DNA from: Avichristensenella sp031550095
GTDB taxonomy: Bacteria > Bacillota > Clostridia > Christensenellales > Aristaeellaceae
Length of the DNA: 27,687 nt
Assembly (NCBI GenBank): GCA_031550095.1
Contig: JAVBOX010000040.1
Coordinates: 1 to 27,687 of the forward strand
Reading direction: 5' to 3'
In this document: piece after piece, positions 15,977-23,560 of the stretch
Numbering within the stretch: the stretch's first letter is position 1
Layout of the letters: the number at the start of each line of letters is the position of its first letter
Position numbers and translations under genes: made by a program
Notes under the pieces: generated by a model
Databases searched by the model: none
What the model was told of the DNA's origin: nothing
Seen by the model: only the letters and a program-made list of their open reading frames with translations

Positions 15977-16813
15977 ATGAGGCGACACAAGCGTTTTCCT
16001 TTATTTTCCACCATCTTCATCGGCCTGATCGCGGTCGCTGTTGGCTATTTGTCCTTCCTGGATGGGGATACGCCTCAAAGGGCCTTACATCAGGTTGGCA
16101 ATGCCGTTTCCCATCTGGGGAACACGTTCGCCTTGCTAGGCCAGTCCATGGCGGATGACGGAATAACCTTTGCCGATGTTCCGGCGAAGGAGGCGCAGAA
16201 CAGCATAGCGGTTTCCAGCGAAGCCCCCGTGCCCTTGCTTGTCAACGAGGCCTACCCTTTGGCTGACAACTATACCCCTGTGGATCTGGTGAACATGCGG
16301 AAATACTGCGATGATAAAATCGTCCACATCAAGGGCGGCGAGATCGAAGGGGTTCGGGAGGCGGTGGACGCGCTGATGATGATGCTCCAGTCCGCCATAG
16401 ACGACGGGGTATCCAACTGGCAGATCAGCGCCGGATACCGCTCCGTGGGCTATCAGCAAAAGCTCTGGGACAACCAGGTTTATGAGTATCGCCAACAAGG
16501 GCTCTCTGCTCCCCAGGCGCAAACGGCCACCGGGAAATACGTCGCAAAACCTGGTTGCAGCGAGCATCATACCGGCCTCGCGTTTGATGTGACAGTGCCG
16601 GGAGAGAGCTTTCCCCTGACGCCCCAGAGCAAGTGGCTGGATGAGAACTGCTGGGACTTTGGCTTCATCATCCGGTATACCGAGGAAAAGCAACCTATCA
16701 CGGGCATCAACGCGGAACCATGGCATATCCGCTATGTCGGCCAGCCCCATGCCCAGATCATGAGAGAAAAAAACTTTTGCCTGGAGGAGTATATCATATT
16801 TCTTGGACAGTGA
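15977..16813 (+). CDS. D-alanyl-D-alanine carboxypeptidase, M15B (VanY/DacB-type)
   Basis: This 278-residue enzyme has a short basic N-terminus and one hydrophobic segment (about 8-28) acting as signal anchor, so the catalytic domain lies outside the membrane. The M15 zinc motifs are complete: SEHHTGLAFD gives His197 and Asp204, and AEPWHIRY gives catalytic Glu247 and His250. ISAGYRSVGYQQKLW (150-164) carries the conserved substrate-side Arg. The enzyme trims the terminal D-Ala of peptidoglycan stem peptides. ATG 15977 is chosen over GTG 15959 because AAAGAGG (15965-15971) lies 5 nt before it. No vanR, vanS or ligase genes are near, so this looks like a cell-wall housekeeping or sporulation enzyme rather than a glycopeptide-resistance gene. 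Confidence 0.92.
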   Translation: MRRHKRFPLFSTIFIGLIAVAVGYLSFLDGDTPQRALHQVGNAVSHLGNTFALLGQSMADDGITFADVPAKEAQNSIAVSSEAPVPLLVNEAYPLADNYTPVDLVNMRKYCDDKIVHIKGGEIEGVREAVDALMMMLQSAIDDGVSNWQISAGYRSVGYQQKLWDNQVYEYRQQGLSAPQAQTATGKYVAKPGCSEHHTGLAFDVTVPGESFPLTPQSKWLDENCWDFGFIIRYTEEKQPITGINAEPWHIRYVGQPHAQIMREKNFCLEEYIIFLGQ

Positions 16814-16841
16814 CTGGCGAGTGACAAAAGGAGGGTTTGCT

Positions 16842-17561
16842 ATGGGTTTGTTGCGGGATAGAATTGCAAGCCTGGGGTACCGCTTCCTGGAGGGAGAGGT
16901 GTTGTTGTCCATGCCTTCGGACGAGGGGGAAAAGGAGGTCCGGCGGTTGAGCGTCCTTGATATGGATGGACAGGTGTCGGAAATTCCCTTGGATAGCTCG
17001 TCCTTTCTTTTCCCGATGGGGGATTCCCTGGAAAGCGGCGATCTGGAGAACCCTCTCCCCGAGGACATTGTCACCGCCTGCGATGCCATCTACCGGGATT
17101 ATTATGGCTTGGACGATGACGGCTATTCAATGCTTCGCTTTCACTGCACAATGCCCATGAAGGCCTACCTGGATGGTGAAAAGGAGCGCATTGGACTGAT
17201 TGGCTACAAAGAAGGTGAACCGGAAGGCTTCTTTGCCCGGGGCCAGTACACGATCGGGCTGGGAATCGGGGAAATGGACATCGGCCGTTCCGGGGATGGG
17301 GTTTATCTGGCCCAGTCCGCCCAGGCCTTGTTTGAAAATGCCAGCGTCTTGTGCATGTATTTCTCCCGCATGCCCGACCGGCAGGATGTTGAGGACGCGG
17401 CAATCATCCGCAAGATGGAACGTGACTTTCGTCTCAAGCGGCATCAGGAGATCTTTATTTGCAGCGATTGCGGCCAAACCAAGCATTGGCTGGATATTCC
17501 CGGAAGCATTTCAAAAAAGCTCCGCCTCCGCTTGAATCGTAAATGCGGTTGTGAGCAATAA
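16842..17561 (+). CDS. Unrecognised protein with C-terminal Cys4 (zinc-ribbon-like) motif
   Basis: The 239-residue product follows the carboxypeptidase by 28 bp and begins at ATG 16842 with AAAGGAGG 7 nt upstream. The middle is acidic and rich in Gly, Tyr and Asp, with no signal peptide or membrane segment. The last 33 residues carry CSDC (Cys207, Cys210) and CGC (Cys235, Cys237) separated by a basic stretch (KKLRLRLNRK), suggesting a single zinc site and perhaps nucleic acid or ribosome contact. The frame is also open upstream to 16803, but no ribosome site supports that. I do not recognise the family; the pairing with the M15 peptidase suggests a shared transcript but not a function. Confidence 0.75.
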   Translation: MGLLRDRIASLGYRFLEGEVLLSMPSDEGEKEVRRLSVLDMDGQVSEIPLDSSSFLFPMGDSLESGDLENPLPEDIVTACDAIYRDYYGLDDDGYSMLRFHCTMPMKAYLDGEKERIGLIGYKEGEPEGFFARGQYTIGLGIGEMDIGRSGDGVYLAQSAQALFENASVLCMYFSRMPDRQDVEDAAIIRKMERDFRLKRHQEIFICSDCGQTKHWLDIPGSISKKLRLRLNRKCGCEQ

Positions 17562-17593
17562 TACAAGCGTTGATGTTCGATGATCTTGTTATT

Positions 17594-17633
17594 GCAGCGC
17601 ATGGCTCGCGTCTTACGCCTGTCCATGCGTTGC
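17594..17633 (+). other. Long hairpin between the Cys4 protein and the MFS gene
   Basis: GCAGCGCATGG (17594-17604) pairs with CCATGCGTTGC (17623-17633) over 11 pairs including one G-T, with an 18-nt loop. Only a weak T-containing stretch follows. It could be a weak terminator or an mRNA-stability element. No convincing promoter for the MFS gene is visible in this gap. Confidence 0.4.
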
Positions 17634-17715
17634 TCGTTTGCCAGTCTTACACCATGGAAAAATTAAGCACACAGCCTTTTGCTTGGAAAGGCAGGGCAAG
17701 GCCCGGAGAGGATTT

Positions 17716-18954
17716 ATGCGGCATCTTGACTGGAAGAAGAACACGGCTGTCTTTATGACCAGCCAAGCCATTTCCCTATTTGGTTCATCCTTGGTACAGC
17801 TGGCGATTACATGGCACATCACCCGCGCGACAGGGTCCGGCACCTATGTAACCCTTTCTATAATCTTCGGCATGATGCCCGCGCTTTTCCTCTCGCCTTT
17901 CGCGGGGGTTTGGGCGGATCGGTATGACCGCAAGAAGCTCATCATGCTCTCCGACGGCTGCATCGCCCTGAGCACCTTGCTGCTCGCTATCATCTTTCTG
18001 CTGGGTTATAAGTCCATCTGGCTTCTCCTGGGGGTATCGGTGGTGCGGTCTTTGGGCAGCGCGGTGCAGATGCCTTCCGTTGGCGCGATGCTCCCGGACA
18101 TCGTCCCGGAGGAACAGTTGACCCGGATCAACGGAATCAACGGCAGCCTGCAAGCGCTCATTACCTTGATTTCTCCAGCCTTGGCAGGCGTCATGCTAAC
18201 CTGGATGGGGTCCATCGAGCTGATTTTTTTTGTGGATGTAATCACGGCCGCCATCGCGATTTTTGTGATGCTGCGCTATTTCTATGTGCCCTACCACGCA
18301 CCAGCCGGAAAAGAGCATACCGGGTATTTCGAGGAAATGAAGCTGGGGTTTGCTTATATTTGCAAACATCGCTATTTGGTGCAGCTGTTTTTGTTCAGCG
18401 TTTTTGTGATGCTGTCCGTGGCGCCTGTGGCGTTTCTCACGCCGTTGCAGGTGGTGCGCACCTATGGGGATGAGGTGTTTCGGCTGACGGCCATTGAGCT
18501 AGCCTTTTCCGGCGGCATGCTGGTTGGCGGGCTGGTTATCTCCGCCTGGGGCGGCTATAAGAATAAAGTGGTTACCATTGCTTCCTCCCTCCTGGTGATG
18601 GGTGCCAGCATTGTGCTGATGGGAGCGCATGTGCCGTTCTGGTTCTATCTGGTGGCGATGGGCATTTGCGGTCAGTTTCTTCCATGGTTTAATACCCCTT
18701 CCGTCGTCATGCTTCAAGAGCGGGTGGATCCAGCCTACATTGGCAGGGTTTTCAGCGTCTTGTCCATGATAAACAGCAGCGTCATGCCCATGGGAATCCT
18801 GATTTTTGGACCACTGGCGGACAGGCTTTCCATTGAGCTGCTCCTGGTGATCACGGGCGTCATGATGCTGTTGATTGGGTTTGCGCTTTTCTTCGATAAG
18901 ACCTTGATGGAAGCGGGAAAGCCCCAAAAGAGGGAAGCTGCGGAAGGCTTATAG
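17716..18954 (+). CDS. Major facilitator superfamily transporter (MFS_3/EntS-like)
   Basis: The 412-residue polytopic membrane protein has about 12 hydrophobic helices. The segment FAGVWADRYDRKKLIMLSDG (about residues 57-76) is the conserved loop 2-3 motif A, and FGPLADRLS is its second-half counterpart. The N-terminal pattern (FMTSQAISLFGSSLVQLAITWHI) is typical of the MFS_3 branch, which includes enterobactin exporter EntS and macrolide efflux (Mef-like) proteins. It probably exports a small molecule by proton antiport; the substrate is unknown. ATG 17716 has GGAGAGG 4 nt upstream; the frame is open back to 17638 without support. Confidence 0.9.
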   Translation: MRHLDWKKNTAVFMTSQAISLFGSSLVQLAITWHITRATGSGTYVTLSIIFGMMPALFLSPFAGVWADRYDRKKLIMLSDGCIALSTLLLAIIFLLGYKSIWLLLGVSVVRSLGSAVQMPSVGAMLPDIVPEEQLTRINGINGSLQALITLISPALAGVMLTWMGSIELIFFVDVITAAIAIFVMLRYFYVPYHAPAGKEHTGYFEEMKLGFAYICKHRYLVQLFLFSVFVMLSVAPVAFLTPLQVVRTYGDEVFRLTAIELAFSGGMLVGGLVISAWGGYKNKVVTIASSLLVMGASIVLMGAHVPFWFYLVAMGICGQFLPWFNTPSVVMLQERVDPAYIGRVFSVLSMINSSVMPMGILIFGPLADRLSIELLLVITGVMMLLIGFALFFDKTLMEAGKPQKREAAEGL

Positions 18955-18967
18955 TATTTTGTGCTGC

Positions 18968-18999
18968 GAATCCCCGGGCGAGAGGCGGCCCGGGGATTC
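18968..18999 (+). terminator. Strong hairpin terminator after the MFS gene
   Basis: GAATCCCCGGGC (18968-18979) pairs perfectly with GCCCGGGGATTC (18988-18999), a 12-bp GC-rich stem with an 8-nt loop, 13 nt after the stop. Only TTGT follows, so the T-tract is weak, but stem strength and position favour a terminator, possibly also for the converging gene at 19034. Confidence 0.7.
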
Positions 19000-19033
19000 T
19001 TGTGCTCAAAAGCGTGCGCGTTAGAAATATGGG

Positions 19034-19654
19034 TTACAGGATTTCCAAGCCGCCGCTCACATACCCGGTCAGCGTGTTGACGAAGGATATGCCTGAACCC
19101 CTGCCGTTCATGCTGAGCACCACGAGGATGCGTGTTCCGGCGGGCAGCGTAACATGAATGTTGTTTCGGATGGCGGAAAAGCTTTGGCCCAGGCCCACGC
19201 TTCCAGTGACGACCGGCAGATCAAGCCGGGCGGAGGGAACCGCCAGGAATAGAGTGCTTGGCGCGGGCGAGATGAGGATATGCCCGGTAATCGTCAGTTC
19301 CGCGTCTGTAAGCGTCTGCGCCACCACATTGCTGAAATACAGCGCGAAGGATTCCAGAATTCCATCTCTCGGAAGGGAGAACGCCAGGTTGAGCAAAAGC
19401 CCGGAAGGACCGGTCAGGTTGACCTCGTCGCCAAAGGTGGTCAAGCCGAGAGCGCTCTGGCCATGGCCCAATAGAACCGGCAGCGCGTCCACGCCGAAAC
19501 CTATGGTAGCCAGTTCAATCGGGAGACCGGAGGAGAAGGGAATAATGGCGCCGGATATGGAATCCGCGCCGGTAGGGCCGGTAGGGCCGGTTTCGCCTGT
19601 TGCCCCGGTGGCGCCTGTAGCCGCGTCGTCGTATCGACAAAAATCCGCGCTAAC
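19034..19654 (-). pseudogene. 5'-truncated collagen-like exosporium glycoprotein (BclB-type C-terminal domain)
   Basis: The open frame of about 206 codons starts directly after a stop (19657-19655) and has no plausible start before GTG 19492. It opens with Gly-X-Thr collagen-like triplets (ATGATGATGETGPTGPTG), then SGAIIPFSSGLPIELATIGFG and a hydrophobic beta-rich domain containing NLAFSLPRDGILESFALYFS, AGTRILVVLSMNGRG and FVNTLTGYVSGG. That is the layout of the C-terminal trimerising domain of BclB-like exosporium proteins on spore surfaces. Signal or leader sequence and most collagen repeats are missing. The truncation point lies within about 20 bp of the serine-recombinase stop, so insertion of that element probably removed the 5' end. 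The remaining frame has no stops or frameshifts, suggesting a recent event. Confidence 0.75.
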
Positions 19655-19672
19655 CTAATGTGAGGGACTTCT

Positions 19673-21346
19673 TTACAAATCCTTGATATGCATCGCTTTC
19701 GCCAGCTCATCCTGGGCCCAAAGCTGAACAGTAATGCGCCGTGCCTCATGCACCAGGACAGCCTTCACAAAAGTGGATAGCAGCTTGCGGTCCAGCGGGA
19801 AAGCGTTTTCAAGATTAAATGAATTCGGATGAACTTGGTCTGCCAATTTGTCCTTTTCGGATTCCGCTGTAATGGGTCCGGTTGCCGTCGTCTTTTCAAG
19901 ATCCTTCAACGCCAGGGTAAGCCGGGCCTTTTTTGTCCCCAATTTCGCGCTCATGCGCTGATACGCCTCTTCGGAGATGATTCCGGTCTTCCAATCCCAA
20001 TAAAGCCCATCGATGACGGCGAGAATCTCGTTCAGCGCTTGCCGCGCCTCTCCGCGTATGGCATCGGCCGTGGCAGGCGTCCGCTCTTCTTCCCCTTGTA
20101 TTTTTGCCTCGCTGGCAAGGGCGGAAAGCGATGGCAAAGCATAAAACTGAGCCTTTATGGCTTCCCAAACCCCATTCTCAACCGATGCGGCGGGAATCGC
20201 GTGGCGGGAACAAGCGGTTTTTGACTTCTCGGTATAGGTCCGGCATGCGTAGTAGGTGTATTCGCGGGAGGTTCGCCTGTGCATGGCCTTGCCGCAATCC
20301 GCGCAGCGCAGGAATCCAGCCAGGGGATAGATCCTCTGGCTGTTGCCGGCGGCTCGGGTGTTGCGGCCCAAAAGGTCTTCCAGCGCTCCGTATTCATCCG
20401 GGGTAAACGTTGGCTCAATAACGTTCTCCGCGATATACCAGGCTTCCTCGGGCACAGGCGCCTTCCTGTGGATTTTATAGCTGATCACCCGCTGCCGCCC
20501 CTGAACCATATGACCGATATTTGCCGGAGAGAGAAGGACACCGCGAACGGTTCCGCCCGTCCATAGGCCGTCGTTCTTCGTGGATTTTGGGTTTGTGTAG
20601 TTCCAGCCCAGCTTTTTTTTGTACGCGGTGGGGTTGGGAATCCCAAGGTCATTGAGCTTTCTAGCGACCCCTGCCAAGCTCATCCCTTCCGCCATCACCC
20701 AGTCCTTCATGGCCTGTTTCAGGGGGACAATCGCAGGGTCGTGGATGAGCCGGTTTTTGTCGCATGGATCCTTCAGAAACCCATAGGGGGGAAAAGCGCC
20801 GATAAAATCGCCTCGCTCCCGCTTCATGTGAAAGGTGCGCCGGATGTCGCTGGATGTCCGGCTGGCATAGCGATCGTTCATGAGGCCGGCAATGGGCACC
20901 TCCAGCCCCGTCAGCGCGTCGGGGTTCGTGAAGGTATCGATCTTCGGATCCCCAATGCTGATAAAGCGCACTTGATGAAGGGGAAAGAAGTATTCCAAAT
21001 AATAGCCCTGATCGGCATAGTTTCGGAAGGCCCGGGCTAGGGTCTTGCAAAGAACGCAGTTAACGCGGCCCTCTTCAATATCCCTTTTCATCCGCAGGAA
21101 AGCCTCCCGGGTGTCGTCCGTTCCAGAGCGGCCGTCGTCTATGTAATGATCGACCACCTCACAGGGCCCTTTAAACTCCCCCTCAACGTATAGGTTTAAG
21201 ATGGCGCGTTGGTTCTGGACGCTTTCGCTTTCCCCGTGGCCATCCTCTCGGGATAGGCGAATGTAGATGGCCACCCGCCAGACCGTGTCTTGAGTGCCTT
21301 GTCCCGCGTCTTCCCACGCTGATATTTCTCGCCGAGACCGCGTCAT
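19673..21346 (-). CDS. Large serine recombinase (TndX/TnpX-like)
   Basis: The 557-residue protein has the three parts of large serine integrases. The N-terminal resolvase domain has the nucleophile Ser32 in AIYIRLSRED, then VDHYIDDGRSGTDDTREAF and MNDRYASRTSSDIRRTF. The recombinase domain spans about 190-330. A zinc-ribbon follows with LRCADCGKAMHRR and YYACRTYTEKSKTACSRH, then a Leu- and Lys-rich coiled coil and a C-terminal tail. Such enzymes excise and insert elements by double-strand exchange at short att cores. ATG 21346 has GGGAGGG about 8 nt upstream. The stop lies about 19 bp from the truncated exosporium gene, the usual place for an att site next to the integrase gene. It appears intact and may be active. 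Confidence 0.95.
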   Translation of the reverse strand: MTRSRREISAWEDAGQGTQDTVWRVAIYIRLSREDGHGESESVQNQRAILNLYVEGEFKGPCEVVDHYIDDGRSGTDDTREAFLRMKRDIEEGRVNCVLCKTLARAFRNYADQGYYLEYFFPLHQVRFISIGDPKIDTFTNPDALTGLEVPIAGLMNDRYASRTSSDIRRTFHMKRERGDFIGAFPPYGFLKDPCDKNRLIHDPAIVPLKQAMKDWVMAEGMSLAGVARKLNDLGIPNPTAYKKKLGWNYTNPKSTKNDGLWTGGTVRGVLLSPANIGHMVQGRQRVISYKIHRKAPVPEEAWYIAENVIEPTFTPDEYGALEDLLGRNTRAAGNSQRIYPLAGFLRCADCGKAMHRRTSREYTYYACRTYTEKSKTACSRHAIPAASVENGVWEAIKAQFYALPSLSALASEAKIQGEEERTPATADAIRGEARQALNEILAVIDGLYWDWKTGIISEEAYQRMSAKLGTKKARLTLALKDLEKTTATGPITAESEKDKLADQVHPNSFNLENAFPLDRKLLSTFVKAVLVHEARRITVQLWAQDELAKAMHIKDL

Positions 21347-21404
21347 GGCTTTCCCTCCCGCCCAAGTATCGGAAAAGCGCCTGCATGGTTTCCGGCGCCT
21401 TATA

Positions 21405-21662
21405 TCATTGCCTTATCATGGTGAGGTAAGAAACGATGGCTTCCCGGAGGCTTTTGCCATTCTCCGCGAATTCCAGCTTGACGGCCACATCCCCCACCCG
21501 AAAGGCATAGGGGTTTTTGATTTGTTCAAGAAATTGCCGGATCCGCTCCTCAAAGGGCGCGTCCTTATCCACTTCCACCGTTCGAATGTCCACCAGTTCA
21601 TCTTTATCGACGGTGGCAATGTCCACCTGCCGCAGGGCTTCCAATTGGGATGCGGTCAACAT
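21405..21662 (-). CDS. DUF6870 family protein
   Basis: The 85-residue protein reads LTASQLEALRQVDIATVDKD, then LVDIRTVEVDKDAP, RIRQFLEQIKNPYAFRVGDV and VKLEFAENGKSLREAIVSYL. This matches my recollection of DUF6870, small cytoplasmic proteins encoded on conjugative and recombinase-bearing elements of Clostridia. Function unknown. ATG 21662 has AAAGGAGG 7 nt upstream. The frame is open further upstream to 21860, but that part runs through a terminator hairpin and is not supported. It lies 58 bp upstream of the recombinase on the same strand and probably shares its transcript. Confidence 0.75.
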   Translation of the reverse strand: MLTASQLEALRQVDIATVDKDELVDIRTVEVDKDAPFEERIRQFLEQIKNPYAFRVGDVAVKLEFAENGKSLREAIVSYLTMIRQ

Positions 21663-21787
21663 GCCTCTTCCTCCTTTCGCCGTTACTACCAGCATATTGG
21701 CAAAAGTCAAAAAAATGAGAGGATAGGCTTTCTTTGCGATTGCCTTTCCTGGAAGCTCGATCGCTTTGACCACGCTGGCCGCAAATA

Positions 21788-21826
21788 AAAAAGCGAGCAT
21801 TGCCCTGCGGACATCGCTCGCTTTTT
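21788..21826 (-). terminator. Strong Rho-independent terminator, probably of the HyuA operon
   Basis: AAAAAGCGAGC (21788-21798) and GCTCGCTTTTT (21816-21826) form an 11-bp perfect stem with a 17-nt loop. On the minus strand the transcript ends in a run of Us, a textbook terminator about 180 nt after the HyuA stop. It could also work on the + strand. Confidence 0.8.
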
Positions 21827-21844
21827 CTACAGCCATTTGCCCTA

Positions 21845-21980
21845 GGGCAGCACCGCACAATCGCGCACGCGGTCTTTGCGGATCTTTTCGCGCTGCCCTG
21901 TGTCGCTCTTACGGTCGCCGTAGTGCTGCTACGGCTTCCTCCAGGCTTCTTGATCAGCACGAAAATCTTTCGCAATGCTG
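21845..21980 (-). ncRNA. Candidate structured RNA segment upstream of the terminator
   Basis: Three hairpins occur in series on the minus strand. The first is CAGCA...TGCTG with inner CGAAA...TTTCG (21955-21980). The second is GCCGTAG/CTACGGC with a 5-nt loop (21917-21935). The third is a nested structure, outer GGGCAGC/GCTGCCC (21845-21851 with 21892-21898) and inner CCGCA/TGCGG (21853-21857 with 21877-21881). They are followed by the terminator at 21788-21826. No convincing protein frame covers the region and it is not a tRNA, 6S, SRP or tmRNA that I recognise. It may be an independent RNA, a long 3' UTR, or the att region of the element. Confidence 0.35.
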
Positions 21981-22006
21981 GCAACGCTCCTTTGTGCGGT
22001 GTCGCC

Positions 22007-23560
22007 CTAGCTCCGAAGATCCCCCGCCGCCTTGACTTTCACCCGGCAGGTGTTCCCCGGATAGTAGGCCAGGGGCACATCCTCCATGTCGATGATTTCC
22101 ACCGTGCTCTCCACGGCGCCTGCGGATACGGCCAACCATACCGCCTCCGCTTTGGCGTTCTCCAGGGCCTGTTCCCGCGGCGTTTCGCTGTAGTCGATGA
22201 GCTGCTCATAGGTGCCGCTGACCTTTGAAATGGCCGAGCCAATGGCGTTGGCCACCCCAAAGAATGCGGGGGTGATCACCTGATTGGCGCCCTTGATATT
22301 CTTTGGAAGGATGATGGAACCGCCGCCTACAAGGATGATATCCACATCTTCGCTGGAGACTTTCATGGCGTCAATGGAATCCTCCATCAGTGCGCGGATG
22401 ACCTCTAATGCCTTTTCGGCGAACGCTTTATCCAGATGAGCCACCCGGTTTGGATCGCCAAGCTCGTAAAGGCCGAGGCGGACGGCAATGTCCGTGGCGG
22501 TCAGCGTATCCCCTCCAAACACCAGGGCCTTTTCGGCGATTCGGAAGCCCACGGAGTCAGGGCCTACCGTCACGCGGCCATCGGGATGCTCCCGGACAAT
22601 GGAACCGCCGCCTAGCCCAATGGACATCACATCGGGCATCCGGAAGTTGGTACGAACACCGCCAATGGTCACCGCCACGCTGGACTCCCTGGGAAACCCT
22701 TGCTGGATTACACCCAGATCCGTTGTGGTGCCGCCTACATCGATGACGATGGCGTTCTTGAGCTTGCCAAGATAGGAGGCGCCGCGGATAGAGTTGGTAG
22801 GTCCGCAGGCGATGGTGAGGATGGGGTAGCGGCGGGCGAACTCCAGGGTCATCAGGGTGCCGTCATTCTGAGAGATAAAGATATCCACATTGGTAATCCC
22901 CTCCTCCGCAAGGGAGTGGGCAAAACCTTCGGTAAACGACTTGGCCACTTGATGCAGGGCTGCATTGAGGATCGTCGCATTTTCCCGTTCAACCATGCCC
23001 ATGGAGCCGATCTCACTGGAAATAGACACATGGATATCCTCGCCCATAATCTGCTTACAAAGAGCCGCCGCGGCCAGTTCGTGGTCGTTGCGGACGGTGG
23101 AAAATACGCAGGAGATGGAGACAGACGCCACCTTGCCCTTCAGATTTTCGAAGAAAGACTTGGCAGCTTCCATGTCAAATGGGGCGATTTCCTTTCCGTC
23201 GTATTCATAGCCGCCTCCGACGATTGCGCTTGAGACGGCAATATTCTTCAGATCCTCAGGCCAGTCCACCATGGGGGGGATGCCCAACGTGGCAGGGGCG
23301 CCTATGCGCAGGATGCCGATGGGCGCTAATTTCTTCCGCTCGACGATGGCGTTGGTGCAGTGGGTGGTGCCCAGCATGGCCTGGCCGATCTCTTTGGGGT
23401 CGATGCCGGAAAGGCGGATGACCTCCCGCATTGCGTCCAGGATGCCCTCATATACATCTGAGGTGGTGGGGCGCTTGATCTCCGCGACAACCTCCAGGCG
23501 GTCGTTGATCAAAACTGCGTCTGTATTGGTGCCGCCCACGTCGATTCCCAGCTTATACAT
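22007..23560 (-). CDS. Hydantoinase/oxoprolinase family protein, HyuA-like
   Basis: The 517-residue product is a HyuA-type ATPase of the ASKHA fold. Two phosphate-binding loops are visible: GIDVGGTNTDAVL near residues 5-17 and VIDVGGTTTDLGV in the middle. GTTHCTNAIVERKKLAPIG and the late VGGGSIILPKNIKG segment are also family traits. Relatives are the ATP-dependent hydantoinase and 5-oxoprolinase A subunits, normally paired with a HyuB subunit. None is here: the partner gene is DUF917. The preceding stop overlaps the ATG by one base (TGATG), showing translational coupling; GGGAGG lies 9 nt upstream of ATG 23560. It is likely to act on a hydantoin- or lactam-type ring; the exact substrate is unknown. 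Confidence 0.92.
   Translation of the reverse strand: MYKLGIDVGGTNTDAVLINDRLEVVAEIKRPTTSDVYEGILDAMREVIRLSGIDPKEIGQAMLGTTHCTNAIVERKKLAPIGILRIGAPATLGIPPMVDWPEDLKNIAVSSAIVGGGYEYDGKEIAPFDMEAAKSFFENLKGKVASVSISCVFSTVRNDHELAAAALCKQIMGEDIHVSISSEIGSMGMVERENATILNAALHQVAKSFTEGFAHSLAEEGITNVDIFISQNDGTLMTLEFARRYPILTIACGPTNSIRGASYLGKLKNAIVIDVGGTTTDLGVIQQGFPRESSVAVTIGGVRTNFRMPDVMSIGLGGGSIVREHPDGRVTVGPDSVGFRIAEKALVFGGDTLTATDIAVRLGLYELGDPNRVAHLDKAFAEKALEVIRALMEDSIDAMKVSSEDVDIILVGGGSIILPKNIKGANQVITPAFFGVANAIGSAISKVSGTYEQLIDYSETPREQALENAKAEAVWLAVSAGAVESTVEIIDMEDVPLAYYPGNTCRVKVKAAGDLRS

Larger units (their letters stand above)
19655..21830. mobile_element. Probable small serine-recombinase insertion (ends approximate)
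   Basis: A large serine recombinase and a DUF6870 gene, both common on Clostridia mobile elements, fill the space between a truncated exosporium gene and the HyuA operon. The left end must lie between the recombinase stop (19673) and the point where collagen-like sequence begins (about 19630). The right end is not resolved and could be anywhere between 21663 and 22006. No direct-repeat core was found by eye. Confidence 0.4.

Noticed and set aside
16803..17561. Upstream start for the Cys4 protein at 16803
   Set aside because: It would overlap the carboxypeptidase end with no ribosome site, while ATG 16842 has AAAGGAGG at ideal spacing.
21405..21860. Long version of the DUF6870 gene starting near 21860
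   Set aside because: The extra upstream part reads through the U-tailed terminator; the ribosome site AAAGGAGG supports ATG 21662.
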